Positions 1 to 11,642 of a stretch of 64,000 nt of DNA are shown here, one piece after another (the stretch's first letter is position 1; each line of letters begins with the position of its first letter). The stretch lies in contig CAKJVC010000021.1 in assembly GCA_918026815.1 (NCBI GenBank), positions 186,001 through 250,000 of the forward strand, written 5' to 3'. The stretch comes from Chalara sp. BL73. Lineage: Eukaryota > Ascomycota > Leotiomycetes > Helotiales. Both the position numbers and the translations under genes were made by a program. The notes beneath the pieces are model-generated. The model was not told the DNA's origin, made no database searches, and was given only the letters and a program-made list of their open reading frames with translations.

Positions 1-1141
1 GCGTTGTTTAAATTGCGGTAAAGCAAACAGGCACTGCAGAGTGCTCGCCAGATAGCAGCTGTTACCGATGTTCTTTAAGCCTGTGAATCCTTCTCCAAAT
101 AATTTTCTCAGCTCACGGCCATCATCATCTGTCATAGAAAATTCCCATCGTAAATTCTCGTCGACTTGCATCTCCATTAAGCTCTTCTCCGTTTTCTGGC
201 GTTCCGCAAGTAAGATACCCCAGTTGGCGAGATGAGCAGCAAGGCTTCCATCAATCCTTTCCTCATCGCAAGCATAACAGTAGACATCAGCTGTGCCATC
301 AGATGTGATAGATCCTAACTTAACGGCAACCGCATGCCCTGTCGAATTCTTATGTGCCACTCCATGGGAGTTTCCTTTCAACCCACCGAACTGTGCCCGA
401 CCGCACCCCAGATTGCCACATTGTAGACAGAGCCAGAGATTCTCCTTCAGATCGCAGGAAGAACAATGGCCAAGATCCTGAGATTGGATCTGACGTGCAT
501 CCTCTTGCTGCAGAGTTAAGATATGCTCGCAAGAAGTGAACTCCTGCTCCCAAGCTTTGACTTCTTCCTGGCGGGAGAATGTATTTGCCTTCAGTACTCC
601 ATCAACCACAGCCGCAAGCTTGCCCTGTGATTTATCGATATCCTCTATTCCGCATTCGTAGCATTTGACCGTGGTATGGTAATCGTATCGATCAGCTTCG
701 GTTTCGGCAGCAATGGCTAGCCTATAGGTTGCTTAGCAATATGATAGGAAAACCATGATGGCAAACTTACTTGGTGACCTTCTGAGGAGGCTCATCGCGG
801 GAAACTTGCTTCCGAGTTCTCTGAATATTCAAGACCAAGGGGTGAGCTCGAGTAGCATAGTGCATCGCAGCATGTTGGTGTTGGCCGGTACATCCCCCGT
901 TGAAGCAATACAGACACACATCCAAGCCTTGCACGTCATCCTAACCCATGACTTTAGCAATATATACCTCTAGTATGCATAGAATTCGTACGATAGAGTC
1001 AAAGCACTGCGTGCAGTCCTCTCGATACACGGCTTGGCTTGGTCCTGGAGGTCGCAAAGCTGTTTGAGGGAGTTAAAGGTTGGATGTGGCAAAGGTAGAG
1101 GTTGACAACGAACCAGTAGCATTTGTATGTATGCATGCCAT
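1..1141 (-). CDS. ubp14: Ubiquitin C-terminal hydrolase, UBP14/USP5 (isopeptidase T) type; 3' part beyond window
   Basis: Removes free unanchored ubiquitin chains so that the proteasome is not clogged (family knowledge). The first 329 codons lie in the window. Four exons are inferred: 1141-1114, 1059-992, 940-771 and 721-1, with introns of 54, 51 and 49 nt; phases agree throughout. The first intron has a slightly unusual GTTCGT donor. The protein begins MACIHTNATALRPPGPSQ. It carries an N-terminal variant zinc finger (VYREDCTQCFDS, then DVCLYCFNGGCTGQHQH), then the canonical ZnF-UBP domain (GHCSSCDLKENLWLCLQCGN, HKNSTGHAVAVKLGS, DVYCYACDEERID), and then the start of the catalytic domain with the Cys box GLKNIGNSCYLAS near positions 35-80. 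The His box and UBA domains should lie left of the window. It is divergent from ISU1 across about 790 bp. The family assignment is very secure; the exact first exon is less so. Confidence 0.92.
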
Positions 1142-1932
1142 TTTGATGGTTTCTTGTGCTTCTCGTACAAATAGATATGTGTTACGTCGCAATTTGTTGG
1201 CTTTTATTTTGGAGAAGTCATGGTATGGGCTGCTTCTTCCAAGCAAGGTCCAGGCAGTAAACGCGGGGCTTACAGGACAGACGGCAGTGGTGGCGGGGCA
1301 TGGAGCTGCGAAGCGAAACCGCCATTTCTTGCATATGAATATCTCTTTTTACATAGCATGCGGGAACAACGTGTCGTCGGGATATATCGCTTTGACCAAG
1401 ATGCAATGAGAGGTTATCGTATTATAGCGCTGTCTTCTCTATGCAAAAAGAGAAAAGTAATAACCAGAGCCCTGCTTTTAGGGAGCAGTTCCATGCGTGT
1501 GTTAATTGATTTGTGTTGTCCTGGCAAAGTTAAATAATCTACTTGCTTGTCCAGCATATTTCTGCCTCTGCTTTCGTGGGCTGAAAAGGCCAAGCCCTCA
1601 GAATACTGCATCGAGCTTATATTGACGATTGTGTTGCCTCTTACCATCATTCTATCTCTTCCAGTCAAATCACGAAGTTGAAGCCAATTCACGTGATGGA
1701 AAGAAAGTCGATGACGGAGCGAATCGCTCTGATTGGACGCCGACAAATATCCGAAGCTTCGGACTAGTCTTTATCTTTTCCCAATCGACATCATTTCCCC
1801 AACTTCTTCTCCTCTTCCTGACCAAACAACCTACAATCTAACAATTGAACCATCAACGAAAAGATCAATAAAGTCAACAATATCAATCCTTTACACTCTT
1901 TCACACCCTTTACTTCAGCTTACAATCATATA
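1142..1932. promoter_or_regulatory. Divergent intergenic region between UBP14 and ISU1
   Basis: This 791-bp stretch holds no convincing gene. Near the ISU1 side there is a CCAAT at 1684-1688, a CACGTG palindrome at 1690-1695 and an inverted CCAAT (ATTGG) at 1732-1736, followed by a pyrimidine-rich leader before the ATG at 1933. CCAAT boxes (Hap complex) and CACGTG (Cbf1-type bHLH factors) are plausible for a mitochondrial Fe-S gene. Their use here is inference from short motifs only. Confidence 0.35.
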
Positions 1933-2579
1933 ATGTTTCGCAGAGCGCTTTTGACAGGAGCTCGGGGTGCTGGACGAGCGATCTCGGCATCCGCCACCAG
2001 ACCTTCCCTTTCTCAGATCTCCGCACCAGTTGCAGTCGTAGGTCGGAGACAATATCACGAAAAGGTTCTTGACCACTACTCACGGCCGCGAAATGTTGGA
2101 AGCATGTCCAAGACAGATACCGATGTAGGGACAGGATTAGTAGGCGCGCCAGCTTGTGGAGATGTGATGAAGTTGCAAATCCGGGTCGACCCTTCCAACA
2201 ACACAATCTCAGATGTCAAGTTCAAGACCTTTGGATGCGGTTCTGCCATTGCCTCATCGTCATACCTGACAGAGCTGGTTCGTGGTATGACTTTGGAGGA
2301 AGCTGGTCGAGTACGGAATACGGAGATTGCAAAGGAGTTATGCCTCCCACCGGTCAAGCGTAAGTCATGATTGATTCGGCACTATTTATCGCCTACTAAC
2401 TATGCACAGTACACTGTTCTATGTTGGCTGAAGATGCCATCAAATCTGCCATTTCAAATTACTACACTAAAAATCCCAAAGCACGCACAACAAACCTCGG
2501 AGGAACCGGAGCCAGCATGCCTAAGGTTGATGTAGAGACAGTTATGGAGCCAACTGCCGCCCAGACTGCTACTGCGTAA
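1933..2579 (+). CDS. isu1: Mitochondrial iron-sulfur cluster assembly scaffold ISU1/IscU
   Basis: Scaffold on which the Nfs1-Isd11 desulfurase and frataxin build [2Fe-2S] clusters in the mitochondrial matrix. Two exons (1933-2359 and 2410-2579) flank a 50-nt intron with GTAAGT donor and TATGCACAG acceptor, giving about 198 residues. The first 40 or so residues are rich in Arg, Ser and Ala and free of acidic residues, as in a mitochondrial presequence. The mature part starts at YHEKVLDHYSRPRNVGS. The three ligand cysteines are visible in GAPACGDVMK, FGCGSAIASSS and LHCSMLAEDA. The LPPVK motif that binds the Hsp70 partner (Ssq1/Hsc66) is split by the intron. Start and stop are unambiguous, and all key residues are present. 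Confidence 0.97.
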
Positions 2580-3530
2580 TGGAGTTTTCGTTGCGATGGC
2601 GTTGGTGGATCTTCTCCTATGAACCTTTTATTGAAAGACACGGGTCTCTCGACCTAAAAGCGTGCAAAGTATGAATGCATGGATTTAGCAAGTCTCCTGG
2701 CAGGGGAGGGAGGAGAGCGAGAATTTTACATTCTCTAAGATGCTGCTCGAAGCATGCAGCGATGGTTTACGTCAGTTTACGGTTACTGAACCCAGCCTCC
2801 TTGTGGTAGGAGTCGAAAGCTTTACGATACCAATGTACAAAATTCTCTAAAATAAACCTTTTAACTTTTACTCTACTTTTTCCTCCTCGGGCTATTAGGT
2901 ATCTTTGTTGACGAACTCCGTGTTTGTTGTGCCACGGAGATAAAATTTCCTAGAGTAATAGGCCGAGCGCCGGCGAGAAGAGCGAGCAAATCCCTTAGCA
3001 AATCCCTAGTCTTAGCACATACCCACAAGCATATCCGCAAACATACCCCCATCTTAACTTCGTGGCCATTTGCATTCCATGTCCGCCCATAGACAATTTT
3101 GAATCCCATTCTCGAAGCTTTTGCTTTCTGCTCACCCCTCCACTCCAAATCGTGCCTAAGTGAACGGCTTTAGCGACCATTTCTTGCAGACTGCCTTCCT
3201 TCAAGCCTGTGATTATTTCTTCGTGGTCGAAAAGTTTAACATCATCATTTCAAGACATGGTGAGGCCTTGCAAATTGAGAAACAGAGGGGATCCTCTTGT
3301 ATAGGCTGTATTACTCTGGATGTGTGAACTTTGCTCTTACCTAGCACAATGAATACTGGCCAAATGCCAAGGCCGATACTCTCCACACATACAAGGGTCC
3401 TAGATACTTTACTCAGTATAGACTAGTGTGAATCTGATAAGGATCTGATAAGCAAAAAAAAAAAGTTTCGATTGTGCGGATATCCACAAGTCGGTCTACT
3501 GTTCAACAGCAACAAACCATACCTCCAACA
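2580..3530. other. Intergenic region ISU1-DBP3
   Basis: No credible gene is seen in these 951 bases. The open frames on the minus strand near 2870-3200 lack recognisable domains and overlap one another in different frames. A 12-A tract at 3454-3465 lies about 65 bases upstream of the DBP3 ATG, within its probable promoter or leader. Confidence 0.4.
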
Positions 3531-5655
3531 ATGGGAAAGCGATCCCTTGAAGACACTGGCTTGGCCAATGCGGATCCAAATATTACCGACGTGAAGAAAT
3601 CAAAGAAAAGCAAGAAAGAAAAGCGTCCACGCACCGAGGATCCAATTGGCGCAAATGGCCTGGAGAGTGGTGTAGAAAATATAGAGAATCTCCCACAGAA
3701 GGACTATACACTCATATATGGGCTAGATGAAGGTGTGCAAGAGAAGCTGAAGCAGGCAAAGAATGCTGTTGCTAAGGCTCTGGCAGAGGACCCTCCTTTG
3801 AAAGTCCAGAAGAATAAGAAGGCAAAGGCAGAAGAAGAGGGTAAAAAATCTGAGAAGAAGAAGAGGACCGAAGGAAAAGCTCTCACTGCTGAGGATGTAG
3901 CACTGAAAGCACAACGAAAGGCAGAGAAGAAGGCCAGGGGAGAAGACGGACCGCCTAAAGAGGAATCTACACCTGTGCTGGAGGACGATGGGGTTGTTGA
4001 TGAAGAGGAAAAGCTGAAAAAGGCACAGCGAAAGGCGGACAAGAAGGCACGGAAGGCTGCTGATAGAGAAGAAAGATCAAAAGGAAAGAAAGCAAAGAAG
4101 GATGCCACAAAGAAAGAGACTATAGCCGAACCAGCTAATTCAGAGCCTATAACAAATGGCACATCCGCAGAGAAAGAAAACAAAGAATCAGAGCCTCCTG
4201 TGTCCAAACCTGTCACGAACGGAGCCTCAGAGATATATACTGAAGATCCAAATCTCACAGCTCTCCCTCAAGCTGAAATCGACAAGTTCCTCGCAGACAA
4301 TTTCATCACAATCACTGATCCTAGATCCACAACCTTCCGCCCAATCACAAAATTCACCTATCTGCCCGTCACCAATTCCTCTCAACTTACACCTTTCAAG
4401 GACTTTAAAGCCCCAACATCCATTCAGGCAGCAGCATGGCCATTCCTCCTTGCTGGCCGGGACGTTATTGGAGTAGCAGAGACTGGCTCTGGAAAGACTA
4501 TGGCCTTCGCCGTCCCCTGCGTGCGCTCTATCTCCGCGCTGCCTAAAAACCAGCGCAACAAGGGCGCCAGGGCAGTCGTTGTATCGCCAACTCGTGAGCT
4601 AGCAATGCAGAGCTTCGAGCAGATTACCAAGCTCGCTAAGGTTCATGGCTTGCAAACTGTATGTGTATACGGTGGTGTGCCCAAGCACCAGCAGCGCGAG
4701 GATCTCAAGACGGCGGATATCGTGATCGCTACTCCAGGTCGTCTCAATGACCTCATCAACGAGGGGTTCGCGGATCTCAGTAAAGCGAAGTACGTCGTGC
4801 TTGATGAGGCCGATCGGATGCTGGACAAAGGATTCGAGGAGGAGATCCGAAAGATCATCAATACCACTCCTGCTATCAGTGAGCGTCAAACATTGATGTT
4901 CACAGCCACCTGGCCTGAGTCAGTCCGCACGCTTGCATCAACATTCATGCGCACCCCTGTCAAGATCACCATTGGTGACAATCCCACCGGCGACCTACGT
5001 GCGAACACACGCATTGTGCAGAAAGTTGAAGTCGTAGACCCTCGCTCTAAAGAGTTTCGCCTTATGCAACTCCTGAAAACACATTCGGCTGGTGCCAAGA
5101 AAAACGATCGCATCTTAGTTTTCTGCCTGTATAAGAAAGAGGCTACCAGAGTCGAACAGTTTATTCGAGGAAAAGGTTTCAATGTTGGCGGTATACACGG
5201 GGATCTGAGTCAGGAGCAGAGAACGAGAAGTCTGGAGGCGTTTAAGAAGGGGAATACGCCGGTGCTTGTAGCAACTGACGTTGCAGCTAGAGGACTCGAT
5301 ATTCCAGATGTGCAGTTAGTTATTAATTGCACATTCCCACTAACCGTGGAGGACTATGTTCACCGTATTGGACGAACAGGTAGAGCGGGCAAGGATGGCT
5401 TGGCTATCACACTATTTACTGAACATGATAAGGCACAGAGTGGAGCGTAAGTTTCCCTATCTTGGAGAGGTGAGGATTAAATTACTAAGAATATTTGATA
5501 GATTGATCAATGTCCTCAAAGCGGCGAACCAGGAGGTCCCAGAGGAACTTATGAAGTTCGGCACGACGGTCAAAAAGAAGGGCCACGAGGCCTACGGTGC
5601 ATTTTTCAAAGATGTTGATTCCACAAAGACAGCGACAAAGATCACTTTTGATTAG
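3531..5655 (+). CDS. dbp3: ATP-dependent DEAD-box RNA helicase DBP3 (ribosome biogenesis)
   Basis: Nucleolar helicase acting in 60S pre-rRNA processing. Exons 3531-5446 and 5502-5655 flank a 55-nt intron (GTAAGT ... TTGATAG), giving about 689 residues. The start is the ATG of [10 protein letters not shown]; the frame is open further upstream but has no better ATG. The first 270 residues are a Lys/Glu-rich basic tail with repeated [15 protein letters not shown] units, typical of nucleolar helicases and longer than in yeast Dbp3. The core shows motif I AETGSGKT, Ia PTRELA, Ib ATPGRL, II DEAD, III in the TAT form (MFTATWP) seen in Dbp3 rather than SAT, then [11 protein letters not shown] and [10 protein letters not shown]. 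The last exon encodes the short C-terminal tail. It converges on RFT1. Confidence 0.95.
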
Positions 5656-5712
5656 ACCAGACTAGACTGCTATAGACTAAAGCGCATCCCTCTGAGTTTT
5701 GAGGAGAAAATA

Positions 5713-7545
5713 CTATCCTTGTTTTCGTCCACGTATTGAGTCATACGACTCGCGGAGATATGTTCGTTCGTTGACAGCGCTGTGAATTGTTAGCATAGGA
5801 ATTTATGTATATAGAGTATAGTGCAAAGCGAAAGCGAGGAACTTACACAACCAGCACGAATATGCCTGCTACCGCTCCGCTCTTTAAAAAGTCTGAGAAA
5901 CCACCAGTGAATGTCTTCTCTAAACCCCTCAACCCTGCCCAGGCACCTACTGCAACGCCCACCGTTGTCGCTCTTGGAAGTAGTCCCCCTCCCCCTATTC
6001 CGACTTGCCATCTCCCTAAATACTGCTTGATAAACAAGCCACTCCAAACAATTCTTAGGAGCATATTCAACGAGTTTGCCCACACCAATCCCTCGGCCCC
6101 CATATCTAGGACTCGCAGGAAGAAATAAGCCGCAGACCCGAAACCGGCACTAAAGGCTAGCATCCACGCCGATTGCTTGTTGACCTCTGCTTCGGTAGCA
6201 ACGGACGAGACAAACGCTTCGGAGATGCCGTTTAGGGCCAAGAGCGGGATGTAGTAACAGTAGATGCCCAAAACGTGGCCAGCGCCAGATGAAGCCCATC
6301 TCTTACCAGCTACTAAATCTAATAATAATGGTGCAACAGTCGGTCCTATAGCTAACACGCAGATGCTAAGCATCAGATAAGCCCTTAAGAGGCTATTCAG
6401 ATCCGAGCGAGCTTTTTGGATTAAGGGCTTGGAAGGAGGGGGGGACGACGAGGAAAGGAGTTTTCCGAAGTGATTTCGCGAGGACTCTTCGATGGGCTGA
6501 AGGAGCAGGCGGGCGATGAGCCCACCATAGTTATTTGCTAAAGCGTAGATGCCCTGAGACCGTGGGGTGGCGAGCCAGGAGATGAGGAGGGTGTCGCCTT
6601 GGGTAAGGATGTGTTTAATTATTGATTGGGCAAAGAGGCTTCCTCCTAGAGATAGGAGAGACCATGGAAAATAGCCTAGAAGGTAGGCTCTTTTTTCTCT
6701 GCTTCATGTTAGTAAAGGAAGGTGATTTTTGGATGCATGAGATGGAAATCATACTTGGAGTATATTGCAGTTGGGACCAGGAAGAAACCTCCAATACTAG
6801 AGATATCCCAAACGTTCCATAGGTAGACTAGGACTAAGATGACGGCATATCCCATCTGACCCGCAGCAAAAGGTAACACGCCGACCTCCCACCCTTTCCT
6901 CTTCGCGACCACTGCGAATCCGCACGTGGTGATACACCGGAGAACCGTGGCGATACCTTCAGCTCTTGCACGAATCCCAACACGTCCTTTCTGCTGCACA
7001 ACCACGAAAGACGGCTCTGCCAACAGCTCCCAAAATGCAGCTATCCCATAGATCTGTAAACTGAGACCGAAATACGGCGTCTCTAGGACAGATATGTCGC
7101 CCGACCTCAGGGTACTAGTGTATAGCAGCGCAAGAACCAATGCAAAGAAAGCACCTAGATAAATGGCTATATATGCGAGATTCACAATCCCCTGCGTCCG
7201 TCCTGCTGCCGTGCTGCCATCCACGTGACCACCTGGCACTTTCTCATCATTCTTCTTTTCAAGCTTTCCATCTTTCTCACCTTGCACAGGATCAGCCTGC
7301 CTTTGCAACGCAACCCTCAAGCTCTCTCTCGAGAAAAACAAAACAGAGATGGAATAAACCTCTAGCTGTGTCGATATGCCGAGTAGTTCAGGGGAGAGGT
7401 AGCGCAAGAGAAGCTGGTTGGCGATGAATGTCAGGGCTCGGGAGCCGACTTGGAGGGCGATGAGCAGAGAGGCTCCGCTGGCGGAGGTAGAGAGGAGGGA
7501 GCCTCTCTTCTCGGGCGGCTTCTGCGGCGGTTGCGAGGAAGCCAT
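5713..7545 (-). CDS. rft1: Oligosaccharide translocation protein RFT1
   Basis: Polytopic ER membrane protein of N-glycosylation, needed for the luminal supply of Man5GlcNAc2-PP-dolichol; whether it is itself the flippase is disputed in the literature. Exons 7545-6755, 6698-5847 and 5779-5713 with introns of 56 and 67 nt give 569 residues, close to the family norm. The N-terminus has the conserved block GASLLIALQVGSRALTFIAN followed by YLSPELLGISTQLEVYSI. Many hydrophobic segments follow through to GIFVLVV, and the short last exon encodes the conserved end AVNERTYLRESYDSIRGRK. The intron-2 acceptor was chosen after AAGCAG because only that one keeps frame. The stop codon is 57 bp from the DBP3 stop, so the 3' UTRs almost certainly overlap. 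Confidence 0.93.
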
Positions 7546-8198
7546 TTAGAGAGCAAGGAAGGACAGTTCTGTTCAAGTGTGCTTAGGAAGGAGGTTGCGT
7601 AGTGACAACCAAACGAGTTGATAGAGACACCCGTCATTGTCCGTTCCGGATTCACCGAACTGCCGAGCGGTACCGGTTACCCAATTTCGGCTTGACACGA
7701 AAGCCGAAGTTGATAACCGAGCGTCCTTAACATCACGTGCACCACACTGGGTTTAAATTACAATATCGTATAAAAACGAGCGATTGGATATAAACAACAT
7801 AAGAACGAAGGGCTTTTTTCATCTGAATCAACTAGAATCAAAAGTGTTCGTATCACGGTTGCTGAGATAAACGTAGTTGAGTTTGAACTATTTCCGTTCA
7901 GACTATCTCTAGCTACGTATTTGTAAGCAAGAAATCCAACTCAATTACCTCTATTCCGTTATTCTGTTCATTTATCAAAGACCCTATGTCGTCTTGTTTG
8001 AGCCCATTCGATTAAGAAGGCTTCGGAGATAAATGGGATTAAGTGCCTCTATCACCGGACAACGGATACACTGACGCAATCTATTTGCCTTTGAGTAACA
8101 CATCTAACACTGCTGCAGAAACCTCTACCTGCATATATATTGTGCTCTTTTTTTCGGTAATCTACCATACTACTATTCTAACTAAGTACTATTCCACG
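7546..8198. other. Divergent intergenic region RFT1 / short-chain dehydrogenase
   Basis: This 653-bp promoter region contains a CACGTG at 7734-7739. No further coding potential was found; the frame open from about 8043 to the dehydrogenase ATG has no ATG of its own and reads as a leader. Confidence 0.35.
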
Positions 8199-8909
8199 AT
8201 GTCCAAAATCTTCATAACTGGCTCCGCTGACGGTCTTGGTCTGCTCGCTGCTCAAGCTCTCACAAAACGAGGTCACAACGTCTACCTCCACGCGCGCAAT
8301 GCATCTCGCGCCAAAGATGCACAGTCCGCATGCCCAGAAGCAAAAGACGTCTTCATAGCCGAACTTTCTTCCGCCTCAGAAGTCAAAGGCTTGGCCGAGC
8401 AGCTGAATGAGAATGGCCCTTGGGATGCCATCGTCCACAATGCGGGCGTAATGCGCGGAGACGCCATTTTCGCCGTCAACACCCTCGCGCCATATATCCT
8501 CACATGCCTTGTGAACCCACCAGCGAAACGCGCCGTTTTCCTTTCAAGCTCAATGCATCAAGGTGGCGATCCGTCGCTCAAGAATATCGAGCAGAGCGGG
8601 TATAGCGATACCAAGCTGCATAATACTATGCTTGCGTTCTGGTTCGCGAGGAAGCTTCGAGGAGAAGGTGTGAGTTGCAATAGTTTGGATCCTGGATGGG
8701 TGCCGACGAAGATGGGGGGGCGTAGTGCGCCGGATAGTATCGAGGAAGCGGTTGAGACCTATGTTGCGCTTGCGGAAGGGAACGGCGAGACAGGGAAGTA
8801 TTGGCGTCAGCGAAAGGAGAAGGCAACTGTGAATGAGGCTAAAGATGAGGAGAGGCAGGATAAGCTGATTGGGATCTTGGAGAAGATAACAGGCATTTCT
8901 CTACCATAG
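8199..8909 (+). CDS. Short-chain dehydrogenase/reductase (SDR)
   Basis: Single-exon gene of 236 residues starting MSKIFITGSADGLG. It shows the Rossmann glycine motif (GSADGLG, residues 8-14), the structural NAG motif (IVHNAGVM), a serine block (FLSSSMHQ) and the active-site YxxxK (YSDTK, near residue 137), followed by NSLDPGWVPTKMGG, where a PG motif is usual. All catalytic residues are present, so it should be an active NAD(P)-dependent oxidoreductase. The substrate cannot be told from sequence. The ATG was chosen because it immediately precedes the first beta strand; the open frame upstream lacks an ATG and encodes nothing typical. Confidence 0.85.
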   Translation: MSKIFITGSADGLGLLAAQALTKRGHNVYLHARNASRAKDAQSACPEAKDVFIAELSSASEVKGLAEQLNENGPWDAIVHNAGVMRGDAIFAVNTLAPYILTCLVNPPAKRAVFLSSSMHQGGDPSLKNIEQSGYSDTKLHNTMLAFWFARKLRGEGVSCNSLDPGWVPTKMGGRSAPDSIEEAVETYVALAEGNGETGKYWRQRKEKATVNEAKDEERQDKLIGILEKITGISLP

Positions 8910-10490
8910 TTCGCATCCATTAATCTTTCCTCACAGCAAGGATACTCAAATCTAAATCTGGTTTTCAGTCACTGAATGGTGCGGTATTTGTTTAGGTTGA
9001 TTTGAGCAGGCAAAGGATAAAAATTGCCTGATACCATACTATTATAATATGAATCCTTTTGGATTGATTCTATAAAGATCTGAAATATGGAAGTGAACAT
9101 TACATGAAAAATTTACACAAATTTAAAAATATTATAGCCTTAACTGCATTAAATTCCAATTTGTTTCCCGATTCTTTTAGCACATCTATAGAAGCGAATT
9201 CATAGCCATAAAGCCTCAGAAGCCCGAAGCAAGTTCACCTCCAGCATAATTCTAAAATACCGACCAAAAAGAAAACCAATTTCAGCTCTATTCAAGCGCG
9301 CATCACCTGCCAAAGATATACCCACACAATCCCCAGCCAAATAGAGTATTCCTCTCCTCCTACGCGCTAGCAATACTACAGCCCACCATCAGCCGTCTCC
9401 CATCCACCAATACAACAGGCAAAACTCGCATATCTTTCCCATCTGAATTTTGAATTGGTTTTTCAGCGTGGCCTGGGCCCTTCCAGAGCCATATCCTACC
9501 TGTAGGAGGGGAACTTAAATTCCTGATAACTTATGGTCAGAGTGAGCACATAGATATCCTCGTTTAAATAAGATTATGGGTATATGTATTAAATTAAATA
9601 TCAGTGTGTATTTACTTAGATGCATACCGTTTTGATTGCCTTGAAGCATGTCCATATTTACGACATTGACAAACACTAAGACAATCCGCAGCTCGGAGAA
9701 GTACTCGTCAAGTGACCCAAACGACCATGTCGACGGCGCAGGTGGAGGGCTGGACTTTCATAATCAAATTGCAACTGAGTGGCTGAACGCGCAGCATCAG
9801 ATATCACAGGCCGGTCCCAAAAAATTATACTAAACATCAAAAAGCGTTCATATGTTGACCGTTGTATAAGAGCCACTTAATGGTGAGCTCGCTTAATCCA
9901 GGGGTATATTTTACCTCGGGTGGTGGCGGAGTACCTGTCAGCATCTTACGACATTGCACTAATACGGTCACAAGTAGCACAAAATACCGAGCCCAAGTTG
10001 CTGACCAGAATCTCACTCAATACATTATTCAGCTTTATGCATGTGCATCTCTCTGCACTGACGAATTGAAAAGCTATGGTACAATGCATATACTCAAAGC
10101 TGATGCCGCAGGTCGTTCATTTATCTTGGCATGTTGCAACAAGTTGTTACAGCCTAAGTATTAAGAGACTTTGTATTGTTCCATTGGGAAAGTGAGCCTT
10201 TTGATGAGATTTCTTTCACTTTGACATAAGCCCACTAGAAAGATAATGGAGCCATTCTACTTGCTAGCCAAGATTCAGCTCTTGCTTGTAGATCCCGTAT
10301 GGGACAATAACAAAAAAACGCAAGTTGTCTGTAAGTATCTTATTTCTAAGAGGCGGTATAATAAAGCTCAGCTAGATCAATCGTTCAAATATAAAGCTTC
10401 CGATCATAGCCTTCATTTCCTCATCTATCATCAGCAATCTATCTCTACACACCTTCAATTGTACACAATTACTCTTAATACTTTTCTAAG
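8910..10490. other. A+T-rich intergenic region
   Basis: These 1.6 kb contain no gene I can support. Short open frames near 9650 and 9862-10164 show no recognisable motif. The region marks the start of the gene-poor, A+T-rich interval that continues to about 26 kb. Confidence 0.35.
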
Positions 10491-11642
10491 ATGCATTACT
10501 TATCCCTTGTTCACATCCTATCCCTTCTCGGTGGCTCCCTCGCCGCCATCCCGGCTATGGAGAACTACCACCTCGTTTGGGCCGACGACTTTAACGGCGA
10601 GTATGGCGTGCTACCCAACACCACGAACTGGGAATACCAAATCTCAACTCCCGACACGAATTCAAACCAGGAGGTCCAGTATTACCAAAAGAGTACAAAG
10701 AATGCTTTCTTGTCCGGCGCAGGCACGGCTTGGATTGCGCCTGGTATGTTTCGCTCCTTTCAAAAGATAGTAGATGGAAAAAGGGATGAGAAAGGGAGGA
10801 AATACTGACGGCAATAGTGCATGAGAGTGATGGCCGTTGGACATCCGCCCGCCTCCGGTCCTGGAAAAACTGGAAGAGCGAGCCAGGAAAGAGGATGGTC
10901 ATTCAAGCTGAGATCCGCTTTGGGCAATCTCCTGTAGACAAACAAAAAGGGATTTGGCCTGCATTTTGGACGCTCGGACAAGCTTGTAAGCCCCTTTGTA
11001 AACGCATTATGAAGCCAATAATAACGAGGGCATTTTAGGTCGATCGGCAGGCAATTGGCCCGCCTGTGGGGAATTTGACATCATGGAGCTCGCGGATGGG
11101 CGATCGACTAATGTTGCAAACGTGCATTACGGGAGAAACGGCCGGATTAGCAAAGGCTCAAGTCCTTTCCCATTTGACCGTACTCAGTACGTCCCCAGTC
11201 TCTTGCCTCCACCCTGTCCTACCAAGCTTGCGAAGCAGTATGGGAAAGTAGCGCTGATGAAATGACAGATACCACACCTACGCTGTGAAAATTGACAGGG
11301 AGCCCGCAGCATGGCAAGAGCAGAAAATTCAATTCTTCCTTGACGGAACAATGTATCACCAGGTGACCGGCGCGCAAGTCGGGAATATTGAGGATTGGAC
11401 TATTTTGGCTCACACTCCTATCTATATCACGCTAAATGTGGCAGTTGGAGGCGGTGGATATGCTGGACCTACCGACGGCAACACTGGTACGTATACCTTG
11501 GTTCTGTGTGTCCCGATGAGCGACGAAGAGGAGCATTGGAGGTGATTATAAGGCTTTGAGATATGATGGCTGACTTTCAGTAGGCTCCGGATCTGGTGTC
11601 GGCTACGAACTCAGATACGTTGCTGTCTACGGGCGGAACTAA
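10491..11642 (+). CDS. Secreted glycoside hydrolase family 16 endo-beta-glucanase
   Basis: Five exons are inferred (10491-10743, 10818-10985, 11039-11186, 11269-11486, 11581-11642), giving 282 residues in a consistent frame. A signal peptide is evident (MHYLSLVHILSLLGGSLAAI). The GH16 fold begins LVWADDFNG and continues with GIWPAFWTLG. The catalytic signature ExDxxE is intact in CGEFDIMELADG (Glu152, Asp154, Glu157), followed by NVHYGRNG. The C-terminal strand block LNVAVGGGGYAG is the usual family ending. There is no GPI signal or Ser/Thr linker, so it should be freely secreted, probably acting on beta-1,3 or mixed-linked glucans. It is intact although it sits at the edge of a decayed region. 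Confidence 0.9.

Noticed and set aside
3704..4258. Long minus-strand frame opposite the DBP3 N-terminus
   Set aside because: It is the Ser/Phe-rich mirror of the Lys/Glu-rich codons of DBP3; no independent coding evidence.
9862..10164. Open frame upstream of the GH16 gene
   Set aside because: No motif and no supporting structure; lies in A+T-rich intergenic DNA.
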